This document shows positions 16,967 through 25,249 of a stretch of DNA of 64,000 nt, one piece after another. This stretch comes from Kingella potus (GTDB taxonomy: Bacteria > Pseudomonadota > Gammaproteobacteria > Burkholderiales > Neisseriaceae). The position numbers and the translations under genes are program-made. The stretch lies in the NCBI RefSeq assembly GCF_900451175.1, contig NZ_UGJJ01000001.1:1054001-1118000 (forward strand), in the 5' to 3' direction. The notes beneath the pieces are model-generated. The model made no database searches and was not told the DNA's origin. It was given only the letters and a program-made list of their open reading frames with translations. Every line of letters starts with the position of its first letter. The first letter of the stretch is position 1.

Positions 16967-17197
16967 ATGTTTCCCGAATACCGCGATCTGATTTCCAAAC
17001 TGAAACAGGAAGACACCCATTTTGCCCGTGTTTTTGACGAGCACAACGAGCTGGACGACAAAATCTCCGGCCTGGAAAACGACCCCGTATCCAGCGTTTC
17101 CGCGCAGGACGAGATTGATGCGTTGAAAATCAAAAAACTGGCTCTGAAAGACCAGCTTTTCGATCTGCTGAAAAAAGCGGAAGCCGCAGGAAAATAA
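16967..17197 (+). CDS. YdcH family (DUF465) small helical protein
   Basis: 76 residues, predicted to form a helical hairpin. The pattern FPEYRDLISKLKQEDTHFAR, then DEHNELDDKI and LKIKKLALKDQLFDLL, is typical of DUF465/YdcH. Members are abundant small cytoplasmic proteins of unknown role. AGAGGA precedes the ATG at 16967, an extended -10 promoter lies upstream and an uptake-sequence terminator follows, so it is a complete single-gene unit. Confidence 0.88.
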   Translation: MFPEYRDLISKLKQEDTHFARVFDEHNELDDKISGLENDPVSSVSAQDEIDALKIKKLALKDQLFDLLKKAEAAGK

Positions 17198-17216
17198 GCC
17201 GCCGCACCAGGTTTTG

Positions 17217-17246
17217 AGGCCGTCTGAAAATATTTTCAGACGGCCT
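17217..17246 (+). terminator. Uptake-sequence hairpin terminator
   Basis: A perfect 14-bp stem AGGCCGTCTGAAAA and complement with a 2-base loop, followed by TTTTG. It lies 19 bases after the YdcH-like stop. Confidence 0.85.
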
Positions 17247-17335
17247 TTTGTGCTAAACTCGCCGGGTTTTTACTTTAATAAGCATTATCGCAATCCGCCC
17301 GCAGCCTGCGCGGCGTGTTTCGGGAATATTCCGTT

Positions 17336-18190
17336 ATGGCCGTTTTGAAATTTACCAAAATGCACGGTTTGGGCAACGATTTTGTTGTGATCGACGGCAT
17401 TTCTCAGCCTTTCGACCCGGCTGCCGCGCCCATCGCGGCATGGGCCGACCGCCACACCGGCATCGGTTTTGACCAGCTTTTGCTGGTGGAAAAACCTTCG
17501 TCGCCCGAGGCCGACTTCCGCTACCGTATTTTCAACGCCGACGGCGGCGAGGTGGAGCAGTGCGGCAACGGTGCGCGCTGCTTTGCCCGCTTCGTGTCCG
17601 ACAAGGGATTGACCGACAAGCGGGAAATCGTGGTGGAAACCGCACGCGGCATGATTGTGCCGAGGCTAGAAGAGGGCGGTTTGGTTGCGGTAAACATGGG
17701 CAGGCCGCGTTTCAGGCCGTCTGAAATTCCCTTTCTGCATGCAGACGGTGCGGATTTGCAGTACGAAATTACCGCCGGCGGCGCAAACGTGTCCGCCGGG
17801 CTGGTCAATATGGGCAACCCCCATGCGGTGCTGACGGTGGAAAATGCCGACACCGCACCTGTGGCCGAATTGGGTGCGGTTTTGGAGACGCACCCGCTGT
17901 TTCCCGAAAAAGCCAATATCGGCTTTATGCAGGTCATTGATCCGCACCATATCCGATTGCGCGTGTTCGAGCGCGGCGTGGGCGAAACTCAGGCCTGCGG
18001 TACGGGCGCGTGCGCGGCGGCGGTACACGGTATCCGTCTCGGTCTTTTGGCGGCGGGCGAAGCCGTGGAAGTGTCGCTTCCGGGCGGCAGCCTCTTTATC
18101 CGCTGGCAGGAAGGCGGCGACGTGCTGATGACCGGCCCGGCGCAAACCGTGTTTGAAGGCAGTCTGTCCTACCAAGAAAGCAGCCGATGA
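17336..18190 (+). CDS. dapF: Diaminopimelate epimerase DapF
   Basis: A 284-residue cofactor-free racemase converting LL- to meso-diaminopimelate, which supplies both lysine and the peptidoglycan stem peptide (MurE substrate). The paired catalytic cysteines are visible in EQCGNGARC and TQACGTGACAA. The N-terminus KFTKMHGLGNDFVVIDG is standard; ATG 17336 is chosen over an upstream in-frame codon. RPSEIPF is an in-frame uptake sequence. Its stop overlaps the next gene as ATGA. Confidence 0.97.
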   Translation: MAVLKFTKMHGLGNDFVVIDGISQPFDPAAAPIAAWADRHTGIGFDQLLLVEKPSSPEADFRYRIFNADGGEVEQCGNGARCFARFVSDKGLTDKREIVVETARGMIVPRLEEGGLVAVNMGRPRFRPSEIPFLHADGADLQYEITAGGANVSAGLVNMGNPHAVLTVENADTAPVAELGAVLETHPLFPEKANIGFMQVIDPHHIRLRVFERGVGETQACGTGACAAAVHGIRLGLLAAGEAVEVSLPGGSLFIRWQEGGDVLMTGPAQTVFEGSLSYQESSR

Positions 18191-18786
18191 GCATCCGTCC
18201 CGATCTGTTCTGTGCCGCCGCCTATACGGCCTTGTTTCTTGCCGCCGTCGTGCAGAGCCGCCGTTATTCGTGGCTGTTGGCGGCGGTGTTTTGCTGGCTG
18301 CTGGCAGGTTCTGCGGGCGCATGGCTGCTGCCGGGGTTTTTATCGCCGTTTTCCGTTTTTTTCCTTTATATGCCGCAGGTTTACATTGCGCCTGCCTGCC
18401 TGCTGTTTCTGTTGCTTTACGGCCGCAGCACGGCAGGCGGCGCGTATTGCGAAACCGCTGTCCGCCCGCTGCCCGTACTGTTCGCTTCCTCGTGCGTGGC
18501 TATGGCCTTGTCGCACGCTTTGGTGTTGTTTCTGGCGTGGCAGGCATGGCCGACCGGCCTTGCGCCGCGCCTTTTGCCGGCACTGGGCGGACTTTCTTTG
18601 CTGCATCCGGCCTACTGGCTGTCGATGCAGATACTGCTGATGGCGGTTTCCGCCCTGCATGGAAAATTCAACGGACAGCCGGGCAGTGCGTTTTCCATAC
18701 ACAGGATACAGGCCGGCCTGCTGCTGGCTCTGGTGGCGCAGGCGGCCTATATCGCCACCGTCATTTTCCCGCGCCTGACCTTATAA
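18187..18786 (+). CDS. Integral membrane protein of unknown function
   Basis: 199 residues, not recognised. Five or six hydrophobic segments are evident (about 6-24, 29-50, 60-78, 96-118, 135-152 and 175-195). There are no catalytic motifs; a few Cys and Tyr are scattered. The start overlaps the dapF stop (ATGA), so it is translationally coupled to dapF. A single uptake sequence follows near 18828. Confidence 0.75.
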   Translation: MSIRPDLFCAAAYTALFLAAVVQSRRYSWLLAAVFCWLLAGSAGAWLLPGFLSPFSVFFLYMPQVYIAPACLLFLLLYGRSTAGGAYCETAVRPLPVLFASSCVAMALSHALVLFLAWQAWPTGLAPRLLPALGGLSLLHPAYWLSMQILLMAVSALHGKFNGQPGSAFSIHRIQAGLLLALVAQAAYIATVIFPRLTL

Positions 18787-18892
18787 CTTTTAGTTTGCCG
18801 TTCCGGGCCAAGAAATTATTTTGTTTTCAGACGGCCTTCTCTTACCATGCGGCCATTGACCCATCCGCCTTTTTCAAACGCAAGGAAACATT

Positions 18893-19825
18893 ATGAATAT
18901 CGCAAAAAGCATTACCGACCTCATCGGCAACACCCCGCTGGTCGAACTGTCCCGCCTGTCCGAAGGCCTGCCCGGCCGCGTCGCCGCCAAGCTGGAATTT
19001 TTCAATCCGGGCAGCAGCGTGAAAGACCGCATTGCCGAAGCCATGATCGAAGCGGCTGAAAAAGAAGGAAAAATCAACAAAAACACTACCATCGTCGAAG
19101 CCACCAGCGGCAACACCGGTATCGGCTTGGCGATGGTTTGCGCCGCACGCGGTTACAAGCTCGTCATCACTATGCCCGAAAGCATGAGTAAAGAACGCAA
19201 AATGCTGCTGCGCGCCTTTGGTGCCGAGCTCATCCTTACGCCCGCCGCCGAAGGCATGAACGGCGCAATCGGCCGCGCCAAAGCACTGGTGGAAGAAAAC
19301 CCCGACACCTACTTTATGCCCCGCCAGTTCGACAATCCTGCCAATGTGGAAGTACACCGCAAAACCACCGCCGAAGAAATCTGGCGCGACACCGACGGCC
19401 AAATCGATATTTTCGTGGCCGGTGTCGGCACGGGCGGTACGGTTACCGGCGTGGGCGAAGTGCTCAAATCGCGCAAACCCGGCGTGAAGATTGTTGCCGT
19501 CGAGCCCGATGCCTCGCCCGTGTTGAGCGGCGGAGAAAAAGGCCCGCACCCGATTCAGGGCTTGGGCGCAGGCTTTGTTCCCAGCATTCTGAATACAGAA
19601 ATCTACGACGAAGTCATCCGCGTAACCGGCGAAGACGCATTCGCCACCGCCCGTGCCGCTGCCGAAAAAGAAGGCATCCTCGTCGGTATCTCCTCGGGTG
19701 CGGCCATTTGGAGCGCGTTGCGCCTTGCCGCCAAAGAAGAAAACCGGGGCAAACTCATCGTTGTGTTGATTCCTTCTTACGGCGAACGCTATCTGTCCAC
19801 CCCGCTCTTTGCCGACCTGGCATAA
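18893..19825 (+). CDS. cysK: Cysteine synthase A (O-acetylserine sulfhydrylase)
   Basis: A 310-residue PLP enzyme making cysteine from O-acetylserine and sulfide. The PLP lysine is Lys44 in NPGSSVKDR, the phosphate-binding loop includes EATSGNTGIG, and GVGTGGTVTGVG and the C-terminal SSGAA segment are intact. AAGGAAACATT precedes the ATG at 18893. Length is normal for CysK (CysM is shorter and differs in the QTDNPANP-type region; here QFDNPANVEVH). A non-uptake palindromic terminator follows. Confidence 0.97.
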   Translation: MNIAKSITDLIGNTPLVELSRLSEGLPGRVAAKLEFFNPGSSVKDRIAEAMIEAAEKEGKINKNTTIVEATSGNTGIGLAMVCAARGYKLVITMPESMSKERKMLLRAFGAELILTPAAEGMNGAIGRAKALVEENPDTYFMPRQFDNPANVEVHRKTTAEEIWRDTDGQIDIFVAGVGTGGTVTGVGEVLKSRKPGVKIVAVEPDASPVLSGGEKGPHPIQGLGAGFVPSILNTEIYDEVIRVTGEDAFATARAAAEKEGILVGISSGAAIWSALRLAAKEENRGKLIVVLIPSYGERYLSTPLFADLA

Positions 19826-19839
19826 GCAGCCCGTCCAAG

Positions 19840-19871
19840 CGCAGGCAGCCGGATGCATCCGGCTGCCTGCG
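19840..19871 (+). terminator. Perfect 32-bp palindrome after cysK
   Basis: Bases 19840-19871 are an exact palindrome (left half CGCAGGCAGCCGGATG) followed by TCTGTTTG. It is one of the few strong hairpins in the window not built from uptake sequences. Likely bidirectional or weak terminator. Confidence 0.7.
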
Positions 19872-19992
19872 TCTGTTTGATAAAACTTGTAAATTCATGC
19901 CGCGATATGGTATTTTGCACGGTCTGCGCAGCCGGAATCGGGTACCACGCCGCCCCGCTGCAAATATTCTGCAACAGAGAGTCGAGAACGCC

Positions 19993-20469
19993 ATGAAAAA
20001 ATATCTTCCCATCCTACTTGCCTGCGCCGCACTTGCCGGTTGCGGAACCACCGTGATTCCCGGAATGGGCAAACGGCCCGCGCCCGCCCGCATCCAGCCC
20101 CAAACAGGTGCCTACCGTCTTGCTGCAAACCACTGGGGGGATGTGGCCAGAATACGCGACGAAGCCACCCGCCTCAGCGATCAGGTAGGGCAGGGAAAGA
20201 TTACCAAAGTCCAAGCCGCGCAGCAGCTCAACCGCTTCCGCCTGCGCCTTGTCGGCGGCAATCCCGTGGACGACAGCGTTTACGAAGTTTACCTGCGCTC
20301 CGCTGTAGACAGCCAGCGCGGCGCAATCACCAGCAGCCAGTCCAAACAGTATATCGGCAACACCCTCAAAGGCTGGCAGGCCCGCTGGCCGCATATGCAG
20401 AACAAACCGGCCAACCCCGCCTTTGCCAACTTCCTCAACGAGCTGATGGGGCTGCCGCCGCTGAACTGA
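19993..20469 (+). CDS. Small lipoprotein, function unknown
   Basis: 158 residues. The signal peptide MKKYLPILLACAALAGC carries a lipobox LAGC with lipidated Cys17. The mature part is soluble and mostly helical, with no recognised domain; RIQPQTGAYRLAANHWGDVA and SKQYIGNTLKGWQARWP are its most distinctive parts. The frame is open upstream, but MKKY at 19993 is the only start giving a signal peptide. An uptake-sequence terminator follows. Confidence 0.8.
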   Translation: MKKYLPILLACAALAGCGTTVIPGMGKRPAPARIQPQTGAYRLAANHWGDVARIRDEATRLSDQVGQGKITKVQAAQQLNRFRLRLVGGNPVDDSVYEVYLRSAVDSQRGAITSSQSKQYIGNTLKGWQARWPHMQNKPANPAFANFLNELMGLPPLN

Positions 20470-20483
20470 CTGTCCGTATGAAA

Positions 20484-20525
20484 CAGGCCGTCTGAAAACC
20501 GTTTTCCGGGTTTTCAGACGGCCTG
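20484..20525 (+). terminator. Uptake-sequence hairpin after the small lipoprotein gene
   Basis: CAGGCCGTCTGAAAAC and its complement with a short loop, followed by TTTG, 14 bases after the stop at 20469. Confidence 0.8.
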
Positions 20526-20573
20526 TTTGCTTTATAGCGTGCCTGATTTGTGTTGCAATAAAAACATATGAAT

Positions 20574-20600
20574 AAAAAAACAACCGCCGAAAGGCGGTTG
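20574..20600 (-). terminator. Second terminator for the tRNA-Leu pair
   Basis: CAACCGCC-GAAA-GGCGGTTG (20581-20600) with A at 20574-20580, read on the minus strand as a stable GNRA-type hairpin plus a U run. Confidence 0.85.
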
Positions 20601-20628
20601 CGGGCAGGCGGCAGATAGCGGCGGACAC

Positions 20629-20658
20629 AAAAAAACAGCCATCAAAATGAGGCTGTTT
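20629..20658 (-). terminator. First terminator for the tRNA-Leu pair
   Basis: AAACAGCC (20633-20640) pairs with GGCTGTTT (20651-20658) around a 10-base loop. The A run ahead of it on the plus strand becomes a U tract on the minus strand. It lies directly after the tRNA-Leu copy at 20667. Confidence 0.75.
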
Positions 20659-20666
20659 CTGTATCT

Positions 20667-20753
20667 TGGTGCCCAGGAGAAGACTCGAACTTCCACACCC
20701 GTGAGGATACCAGCACCTGAAGCTGGCGCGTCTACCAATTCCGCCACCTGGGC
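20667..20753 (-). tRNA. tRNA-Leu (CAG), copy 2
   Basis: 87 nt with encoded CCA and a long variable arm. It starts GCCCAGGTGGCGGAATTGG; anticodon loop TTCAGGT gives CAG. It is identical to copy 1 except for one compensated acceptor-stem pair (A-T here, G-C in copy 1). Confidence 0.95.
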
Positions 20754-20783
20754 AATCTGAAATTTTTCCTTAAAGCAAAGTGT

Positions 20784-20870
20784 TGGTGCCCGGGAGAAGA
20801 CTCGAACTTCCACACCCGTGAGGATACCAGCACCTGAAGCTGGCGCGTCTACCAATTCCGCCACCCGGGC
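20784..20870 (-). tRNA. tRNA-Leu (CAG), copy 1
   Basis: 87 nt with encoded CCA. It starts GCCCGGGTGGCGGAATTGG; anticodon CAG. First of a tandem pair, 30 bases before copy 2. Confidence 0.95.
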
Positions 20871-20921
20871 TTTGCTTTAAGAACCGTCTTGCGTTAAAGT
20901 AACGCCCGACCGAAGCAGCGC

Positions 20922-20949
20922 ATTATATATTCCGCCGAAAGAATGTCAA
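20922..20949 (-). promoter_or_regulatory. Sigma-70 promoter of the tRNA-Leu pair, overlapping the rnr start
   Basis: On the minus strand TTGACA (20944-20949), a 16-base spacer and TATAAT (20922-20927), followed by GCGC. The -35 box lies on the rnr start codons (ATG at 20943 and 20949). Confidence 0.88.
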
Positions 20950-23726
20950 TGAAAAAAACCAAGAAAAAAGATAACGCCTTAAACCTGCGCGAAAAAGACC
21001 CGTTTCTTGCAAGGGAGCGGCAGCGTTACGAATTTCCCCTGCCCAGCAGGGAGTGGATTATCGAAATTATCGAGAAGGAGGGCGTGCCGCTGGGTATGCC
21101 GGCACTGGCGGAACGGCTTTCCATCAAAGAAGACGAATTTGTTTTTTTCGAACGCCGTCTGAAAGCGATGGCGCGCGACGGACAGGTTCTGATTAACCGG
21201 CGCGGCGCGGTGTGTGCGGCGCAGAAACTGGAGCTGGTGAAATGCCGCGTCGAGGCGCACAAAGACGGCTTCGGTTTTGCCGTGCCGCTGGACAAGCAGC
21301 CCAAGCAGGCCGATTTTGTGCTGTACGAACGCGAAATGCGCGATCTGATGCATGGCGACATCATTACCGTACGTCCCGCAGGCATCGACCGGCGCGGCCG
21401 CCGCGAAGGGCAGGTGCTCGACATTATCGAGAGGGCGCAAAGCGAAGTGGTCGGCCGTTTCTATATCGAGCGCGGCGTGGCGATTATGGAGCCGGAGGAC
21501 AAACGTCTGAGCCAGTCCGTTGTCTTGGAACCCGATTCCGTAGCCGCGCTCAAGCCGCAGTCCGGGCAGGTGGTTGCCGCTAAAATCGAAAGCTACCCGC
21601 ACAACCACCAGCCCGCCGTTGCCAGGCTGTTGGAAGTGTTGGGCGACTATGCGGACAGCGGCATGGAAATCGAAATCGCCGTACGCAAGCACCGCCTGCC
21701 GCACGAATTTTCCGCAGCCTGCGCCAAAGCGGCGGCCAAAATCCCCGACAAAGTGCGCCCGTCCGATCGCAAGGGGCGCGAAGATTTGCGTACTTTGCCG
21801 CTCATCACGATAGACGGCGAAACCGCCCGCGATTTCGATGATGCGGTATACGCTGAAAAACAGGGCCGCAACTACCGCCTCGTTGTCGCCATTGCCGATG
21901 TCAGCCACTATGTCCGTCCCGGCGGAGACATAGACCGGGACGCATACGAACGCGCCACCAGCGTCTATTTTCCCCGCCGCGTCATCCCCATGCTGCCGGA
22001 AAACCTTTCCAACGGCATCTGCTCGCTCAATCCCGATGTCGAACGCCTGTGCATGGTATGCGACATGACCGTAACCTACGCCGGCAACATCAAAGACTAC
22101 CGCTTCTACCCCGCCGTGATGCGTTCCCATGCCCGCCTCACTTACAAGCAGGTCTGGCAAAACATCGAAGCGGGCGGCGACTATCCGCACAAAGAGCAAA
22201 TCGAAACTTTATACAAGCTCTTCCAATTACTGCACAAAAAACGCCGCCAGCGCGGCGCGATGGAATTTGAAACCATTGAAACGCAGATGCTGTTTGACGA
22301 TAACGGCAAAATCGAGCGCATCATCCCCGTGGAGCGCAACGACGCGCACAAACTCATCGAAGAATGTATGCTTGCCGCCAACGTCTGTGCCGCCGATTTT
22401 CTGCTGAAACACAAACGGCACGGCCTGTTCCGCAACCATCTCGGCCCCACCCCCGAAAAACTTGCCGCCCTGCGCGAACAGCTCGGCCTGCTCGGCCTCT
22501 CGCTCGGCGGTGGCGACAAGCCCACGCCGAAAGACTACGCCGGGCTGTCCGAGCAAATTGCAGGCCGTTCCGACCGCAGCCTTATCCAAACCATGCTGTT
22601 GCGATCCATGCAGCAGGCCGTTTACGAAGCGCACAACGAAGGCCATTTCGGCCTGGCCTACGAACACTACGTCCACTTCACTTCCCCCATCCGCCGCTAT
22701 CCCGACCTCATGGTACACCGCGCCATCCGTGCGGCACTCGAAGGCGGCGAATATGCGCCGCCCTCTTGGAACGAAGCCGGCGTACACACCTCCGCCTGCG
22801 AACGCCGTGCCGACGAAGCCAGCCGCGACGTGGAAAGCTGGCTCAAAACCTACTATATGCGCGACAAAGTCGGCGAAGTGTTTGAAGGCCGCATCACCGG
22901 CATGGCAAACTTCGGCCTCTTCGTTACCCTCGACGGCATCCACACCGAGGGCATGGTACACATCAGCGATTTGGGCGAAGACTATTTCCACTACCGCCCC
23001 GAAGTCATGCGTATCGAAGGCGAGCGCAGCGGCATCCGCTTTGAAATGGGCGGACAAGTAACCGTCCGCGTCGCCCGCGCCGACCTCGATACCAGCAAAA
23101 TCGACCTGACCCTGGTCGGCGGCGGCGAAGCCAAACGCGGCAAAAACAAAGCCGCCGCAGAGCCGCAGAGGTCGTCTGAAAACAACAAAAAAGCAGGCAA
23201 AGGCAAAACTGCCGCGCACAGCACGGAAAACACACCGCACAGGCCGTCTGAAAAAGCCCGGGCCGCAGCCGGCAAAAACGGCAAAAGCCAAACCGCCTCC
23301 CCGCGCGGCAAAGCAAACGCCAAAGCCGACACCCCGCAGCCGGAAAGCAGGCTTGTTCCAGAGGGCGGCTTAGGAGAACAAAAAACAGCGGCAGCCAAGC
23401 CGCCGCGCAGCAGCACCAAAAAAGCCAAAACCGCCCCGCCGCCCGCCGCAGAAGCGCAAAGGCCGTCTGAAAAAACGTCCGACGCGAAAGCCCGGGCCGG
23501 GCAAACGGCCGCCGCCGTCCCGCCCGCAGCGAAGACAGGCCGCGTACTGGCTACGGTAAACGGCAAAATCACATTGGTGTCGGGCAAAGCCGCCGTCCCG
23601 CCGCAGACGGCCCGTCCCGCCGCAGACAGCCCGGCAGACGGCGCAAAACCGGCCGCAGAAAAGCGCAAAAACGCCGCAGGCAAAAGCCGCAGCGGCGGTA
23701 AAACGGCAGGCGGCAAAAAACGCTGA
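20943..23726 (+). CDS. rnr: Ribonuclease R with long basic C-terminal extension
   Basis: A 927-residue 3'-5' exoribonuclease that degrades structured RNA. Domains: winged-helix/cold-shock region to about residue 250; RNB catalytic domain with DGETARDFDDAV (metal-binding Asp residues), then SPIRRYPDLMVHR; S1 domain (VGEVFEGRITGMANFGLFV) ending near residue 724. The remaining ~200 residues are low-complexity Lys/Ala/Pro/Ser, probably disordered. In-frame uptake sequences here are read as RPSEK and, once, the variant RSSEN. The core is the size of ordinary RNase R. Start: ATG 20943, or ATG 20949, which has better spacing to GAAAG. The last 200 residues are unusual in length and composition. Confidence 0.95.
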   Translation: MSMKKTKKKDNALNLREKDPFLARERQRYEFPLPSREWIIEIIEKEGVPLGMPALAERLSIKEDEFVFFERRLKAMARDGQVLINRRGAVCAAQKLELVKCRVEAHKDGFGFAVPLDKQPKQADFVLYEREMRDLMHGDIITVRPAGIDRRGRREGQVLDIIERAQSEVVGRFYIERGVAIMEPEDKRLSQSVVLEPDSVAALKPQSGQVVAAKIESYPHNHQPAVARLLEVLGDYADSGMEIEIAVRKHRLPHEFSAACAKAAAKIPDKVRPSDRKGREDLRTLPLITIDGETARDFDDAVYAEKQGRNYRLVVAIADVSHYVRPGGDIDRDAYERATSVYFPRRVIPMLPENLSNGICSLNPDVERLCMVCDMTVTYAGNIKDYRFYPAVMRSHARLTYKQVWQNIEAGGDYPHKEQIETLYKLFQLLHKKRRQRGAMEFETIETQMLFDDNGKIERIIPVERNDAHKLIEECMLAANVCAADFLLKHKRHGLFRNHLGPTPEKLAALREQLGLLGLSLGGGDKPTPKDYAGLSEQIAGRSDRSLIQTMLLRSMQQAVYEAHNEGHFGLAYEHYVHFTSPIRRYPDLMVHRAIRAALEGGEYAPPSWNEAGVHTSACERRADEASRDVESWLKTYYMRDKVGEVFEGRITGMANFGLFVTLDGIHTEGMVHISDLGEDYFHYRPEVMRIEGERSGIRFEMGGQVTVRVARADLDTSKIDLTLVGGGEAKRGKNKAAAEPQRSSENNKKAGKGKTAAHSTENTPHRPSEKARAAAGKNGKSQTASPRGKANAKADTPQPESRLVPEGGLGEQKTAAAKPPRSSTKKAKTAPPPAAEAQRPSEKTSDAKARAGQTAAAVPPAAKTGRVLATVNGKITLVSGKAAVPPQTARPAADSPADGAKPAAEKRKNAAGKSRSGGKTAGGKKR

Positions 23727-23863
23727 ATTTGCCGCTTCGTTCCGGCGGCCGCGTGTGCCGCTCCGAAGCGGCAAATACAGAGCAGGCGCGCCGCCGCCGT
23801 GTTTTAACTTCGTTGAAGCTGCACTTTCAGACGGCCTCCACCACGCAAACCAGGACAAGCGAT

Positions 23864-24403
23864 ATGAACCTCACCGAAACCCAAATCAGCAGCGAGCCGA
23901 TTTACGACGGCACATTCGTTACCATCGCCCGCGACAAAGTGCGCCTGCCCAACGGCAACGAAGGACAGCGCGTCGTCATCCGCCATCCCGGTGCGGCCTG
24001 CATCCTCGCCGAAACCGACGACGGCAGAATCGTTTTCGTGCGCCAATGGCGTTACGCCCTCGGGCAGCCCCTGCTCGAACTGCCCGCAGGCAAACTCGAT
24101 GCAGGCGAAGACCCGGCCGCCTGCGCCCTGCGCGAACTGTCGGAAGAAACCCCCTATGCCGCCGAAGGCGCGGAGCTGGTGGCCACTTTCTTTACCGCAC
24201 CGGGTTTCTGCGATGAAAAAATGTATCTCTACCGTGCGGTCAATGTCAGCAAAACCAGCACATTGCAGCCGGATCAGGACGAATTTGTCGAAACCGTGCT
24301 GCTCACCCGCGAAGAAGCCGCCGCCGCCGTGCGCAACAACGAAATCCAAGACGGCAAAACCCTTATCGGCCTGCAACACTGGCTTTTGTCGCAGGCCGTC
24401 TGA
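23864..24403 (+). CDS. Nudix hydrolase, ADP-ribose pyrophosphatase type
   Basis: 179 residues with the NUDT5/ADPRase-like layout: an N-terminal IYDGTFVTIARDKVRLPNG strand pair, then VRQWRYALGQPLLELPAG and the Nudix box starting GKLDAGED and ending RELSEETPY. The metal-binding Glu residues are present, but the Gly that normally follows EEx is Pro. It probably hydrolyses ADP-ribose or a related nucleoside diphosphate sugar. ATG 23864 chosen because homology starts at MNLTETQ; the ribosome-binding site is weak. The stop codon is supplied by an uptake sequence (QAV-stop). Confidence 0.88.
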   Translation: MNLTETQISSEPIYDGTFVTIARDKVRLPNGNEGQRVVIRHPGAACILAETDDGRIVFVRQWRYALGQPLLELPAGKLDAGEDPAACALRELSEETPYAAEGAELVATFFTAPGFCDEKMYLYRAVNVSKTSTLQPDQDEFVETVLLTREEAAAAVRNNEIQDGKTLIGLQHWLLSQAV

Positions 24404-24420
24404 ACGCGGCGCGGCACGGC

Positions 24421-24477
24421 AAAAGGCCGTCTGAAAACAGATGCGGCGCAGTCCGCCCCGTTTTCAGACGGCCTTTT
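24421..24477 (+). terminator. Uptake-sequence terminator after the Nudix gene
   Basis: AAAAGGCCGTCTGAAAAC pairs perfectly with GTTTTCAGACGGCCTTTT across a 21-base loop; T run at the 3' side. Confidence 0.8.
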
Positions 24478-24550
24478 CTGTAAAAACCGCCGCACAGCCT
24501 TTATAATCCGCGCCGTTTCCCGCTTATAAAAAACACACCGGAGTACAAAC

Positions 24551-25207
24551 ATGGACTTTGCCAAAGCACGATTCAATATGGTCGAACAACAAATCCGCCC
24601 GTGGGAGGTGCTCAACTTCGACCTCCTCGACGCGCTGCAAGAAATCCCGCGCGAAGCCTTTGTCGGCGAAAGCCAAAAAAGCTACGCCTATGCCGACATC
24701 AGCCTGCCGCTGCCCAACGGCTGCGTGATGCTCGAACCGAAAACCGTCGCCCGCCTCGTGCAGGGCCTTGCCCTGAAAAAAACCGACAAAGTGCTGGAAA
24801 TCGGCACGGGATCGGGATACGCCACCGCCGTTCTCGCCAAACTCGCGGGCGAAGTCGTAACCGTAGACATCGACCCGGAACAACAGGCGCACGCCAAAGC
24901 CGTGTTGGACGGGCTGGGCTTCGACAACATCGCCTACGCGCAAGGCGACGGCCTCGCCACCAAAAACGCCGCCGCCCCTTTCGACGCGGTGTATGTCGGC
25001 GGCGCGGTAAAAGAAATTCCCGAAATACTCAAACAGCAGCTCGAAGAAGGCGGGCGGCTTGTTGCCGTGGCCGGCGGACACCCCGTACAACGCGCCCTCC
25101 TGCTCACCCTGCGGGACGGCAAATTTGCGGAAAAAACCCTGTTCGACACGCTGATTCCCTATCTCGACGGCAAAACCGCCGATCCGTTTCAAGGCTTCGA
25201 TTTTTAA
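24551..25207 (+). CDS. pcm: Protein-L-isoaspartate O-methyltransferase
   Basis: A 218-residue SAM-dependent methyltransferase repairing isoaspartyl residues in aged proteins. Motif I VLEIGTGSGYATAVLAKL near residue 79, VDIDPEQ, the GDGLA loop and the acidic FDAVYVGGAV are present. The N-terminus MVEQQIRPW and the ISLPLPNGC segment fit the proteobacterial PCMT family, though residue details in the substrate loop vary. GGAG precedes the ATG at 24551 by 7 bases. Single gene flanked by uptake-sequence hairpins. Confidence 0.9.
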   Translation: MDFAKARFNMVEQQIRPWEVLNFDLLDALQEIPREAFVGESQKSYAYADISLPLPNGCVMLEPKTVARLVQGLALKKTDKVLEIGTGSGYATAVLAKLAGEVVTVDIDPEQQAHAKAVLDGLGFDNIAYAQGDGLATKNAAAPFDAVYVGGAVKEIPEILKQQLEEGGRLVAVAGGHPVQRALLLTLRDGKFAEKTLFDTLIPYLDGKTADPFQGFDF

Positions 25208-25215
25208 AACCAAGC

Positions 25216-25249
25216 CGTTTTCAGACGGCCGCAAAGGCCGTCTGAAAAC
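25216..25249 (+). terminator. Uptake-sequence hairpin after pcm
   Basis: GTTTTCAGACGGCC and GGCCGTCTGAAAAC around a 5-6 base loop, nine bases after the pcm stop. The orientation is tail-to-tail, opposite to most others in the window, and no T run follows. Confidence 0.6.

Noticed and set aside
20532..20864. A 110-codon ORF with a duplicated AELVDAPASGAG motif
   Set aside because: It is the translation of the two tRNA-Leu genes, a well-known spurious ORF.
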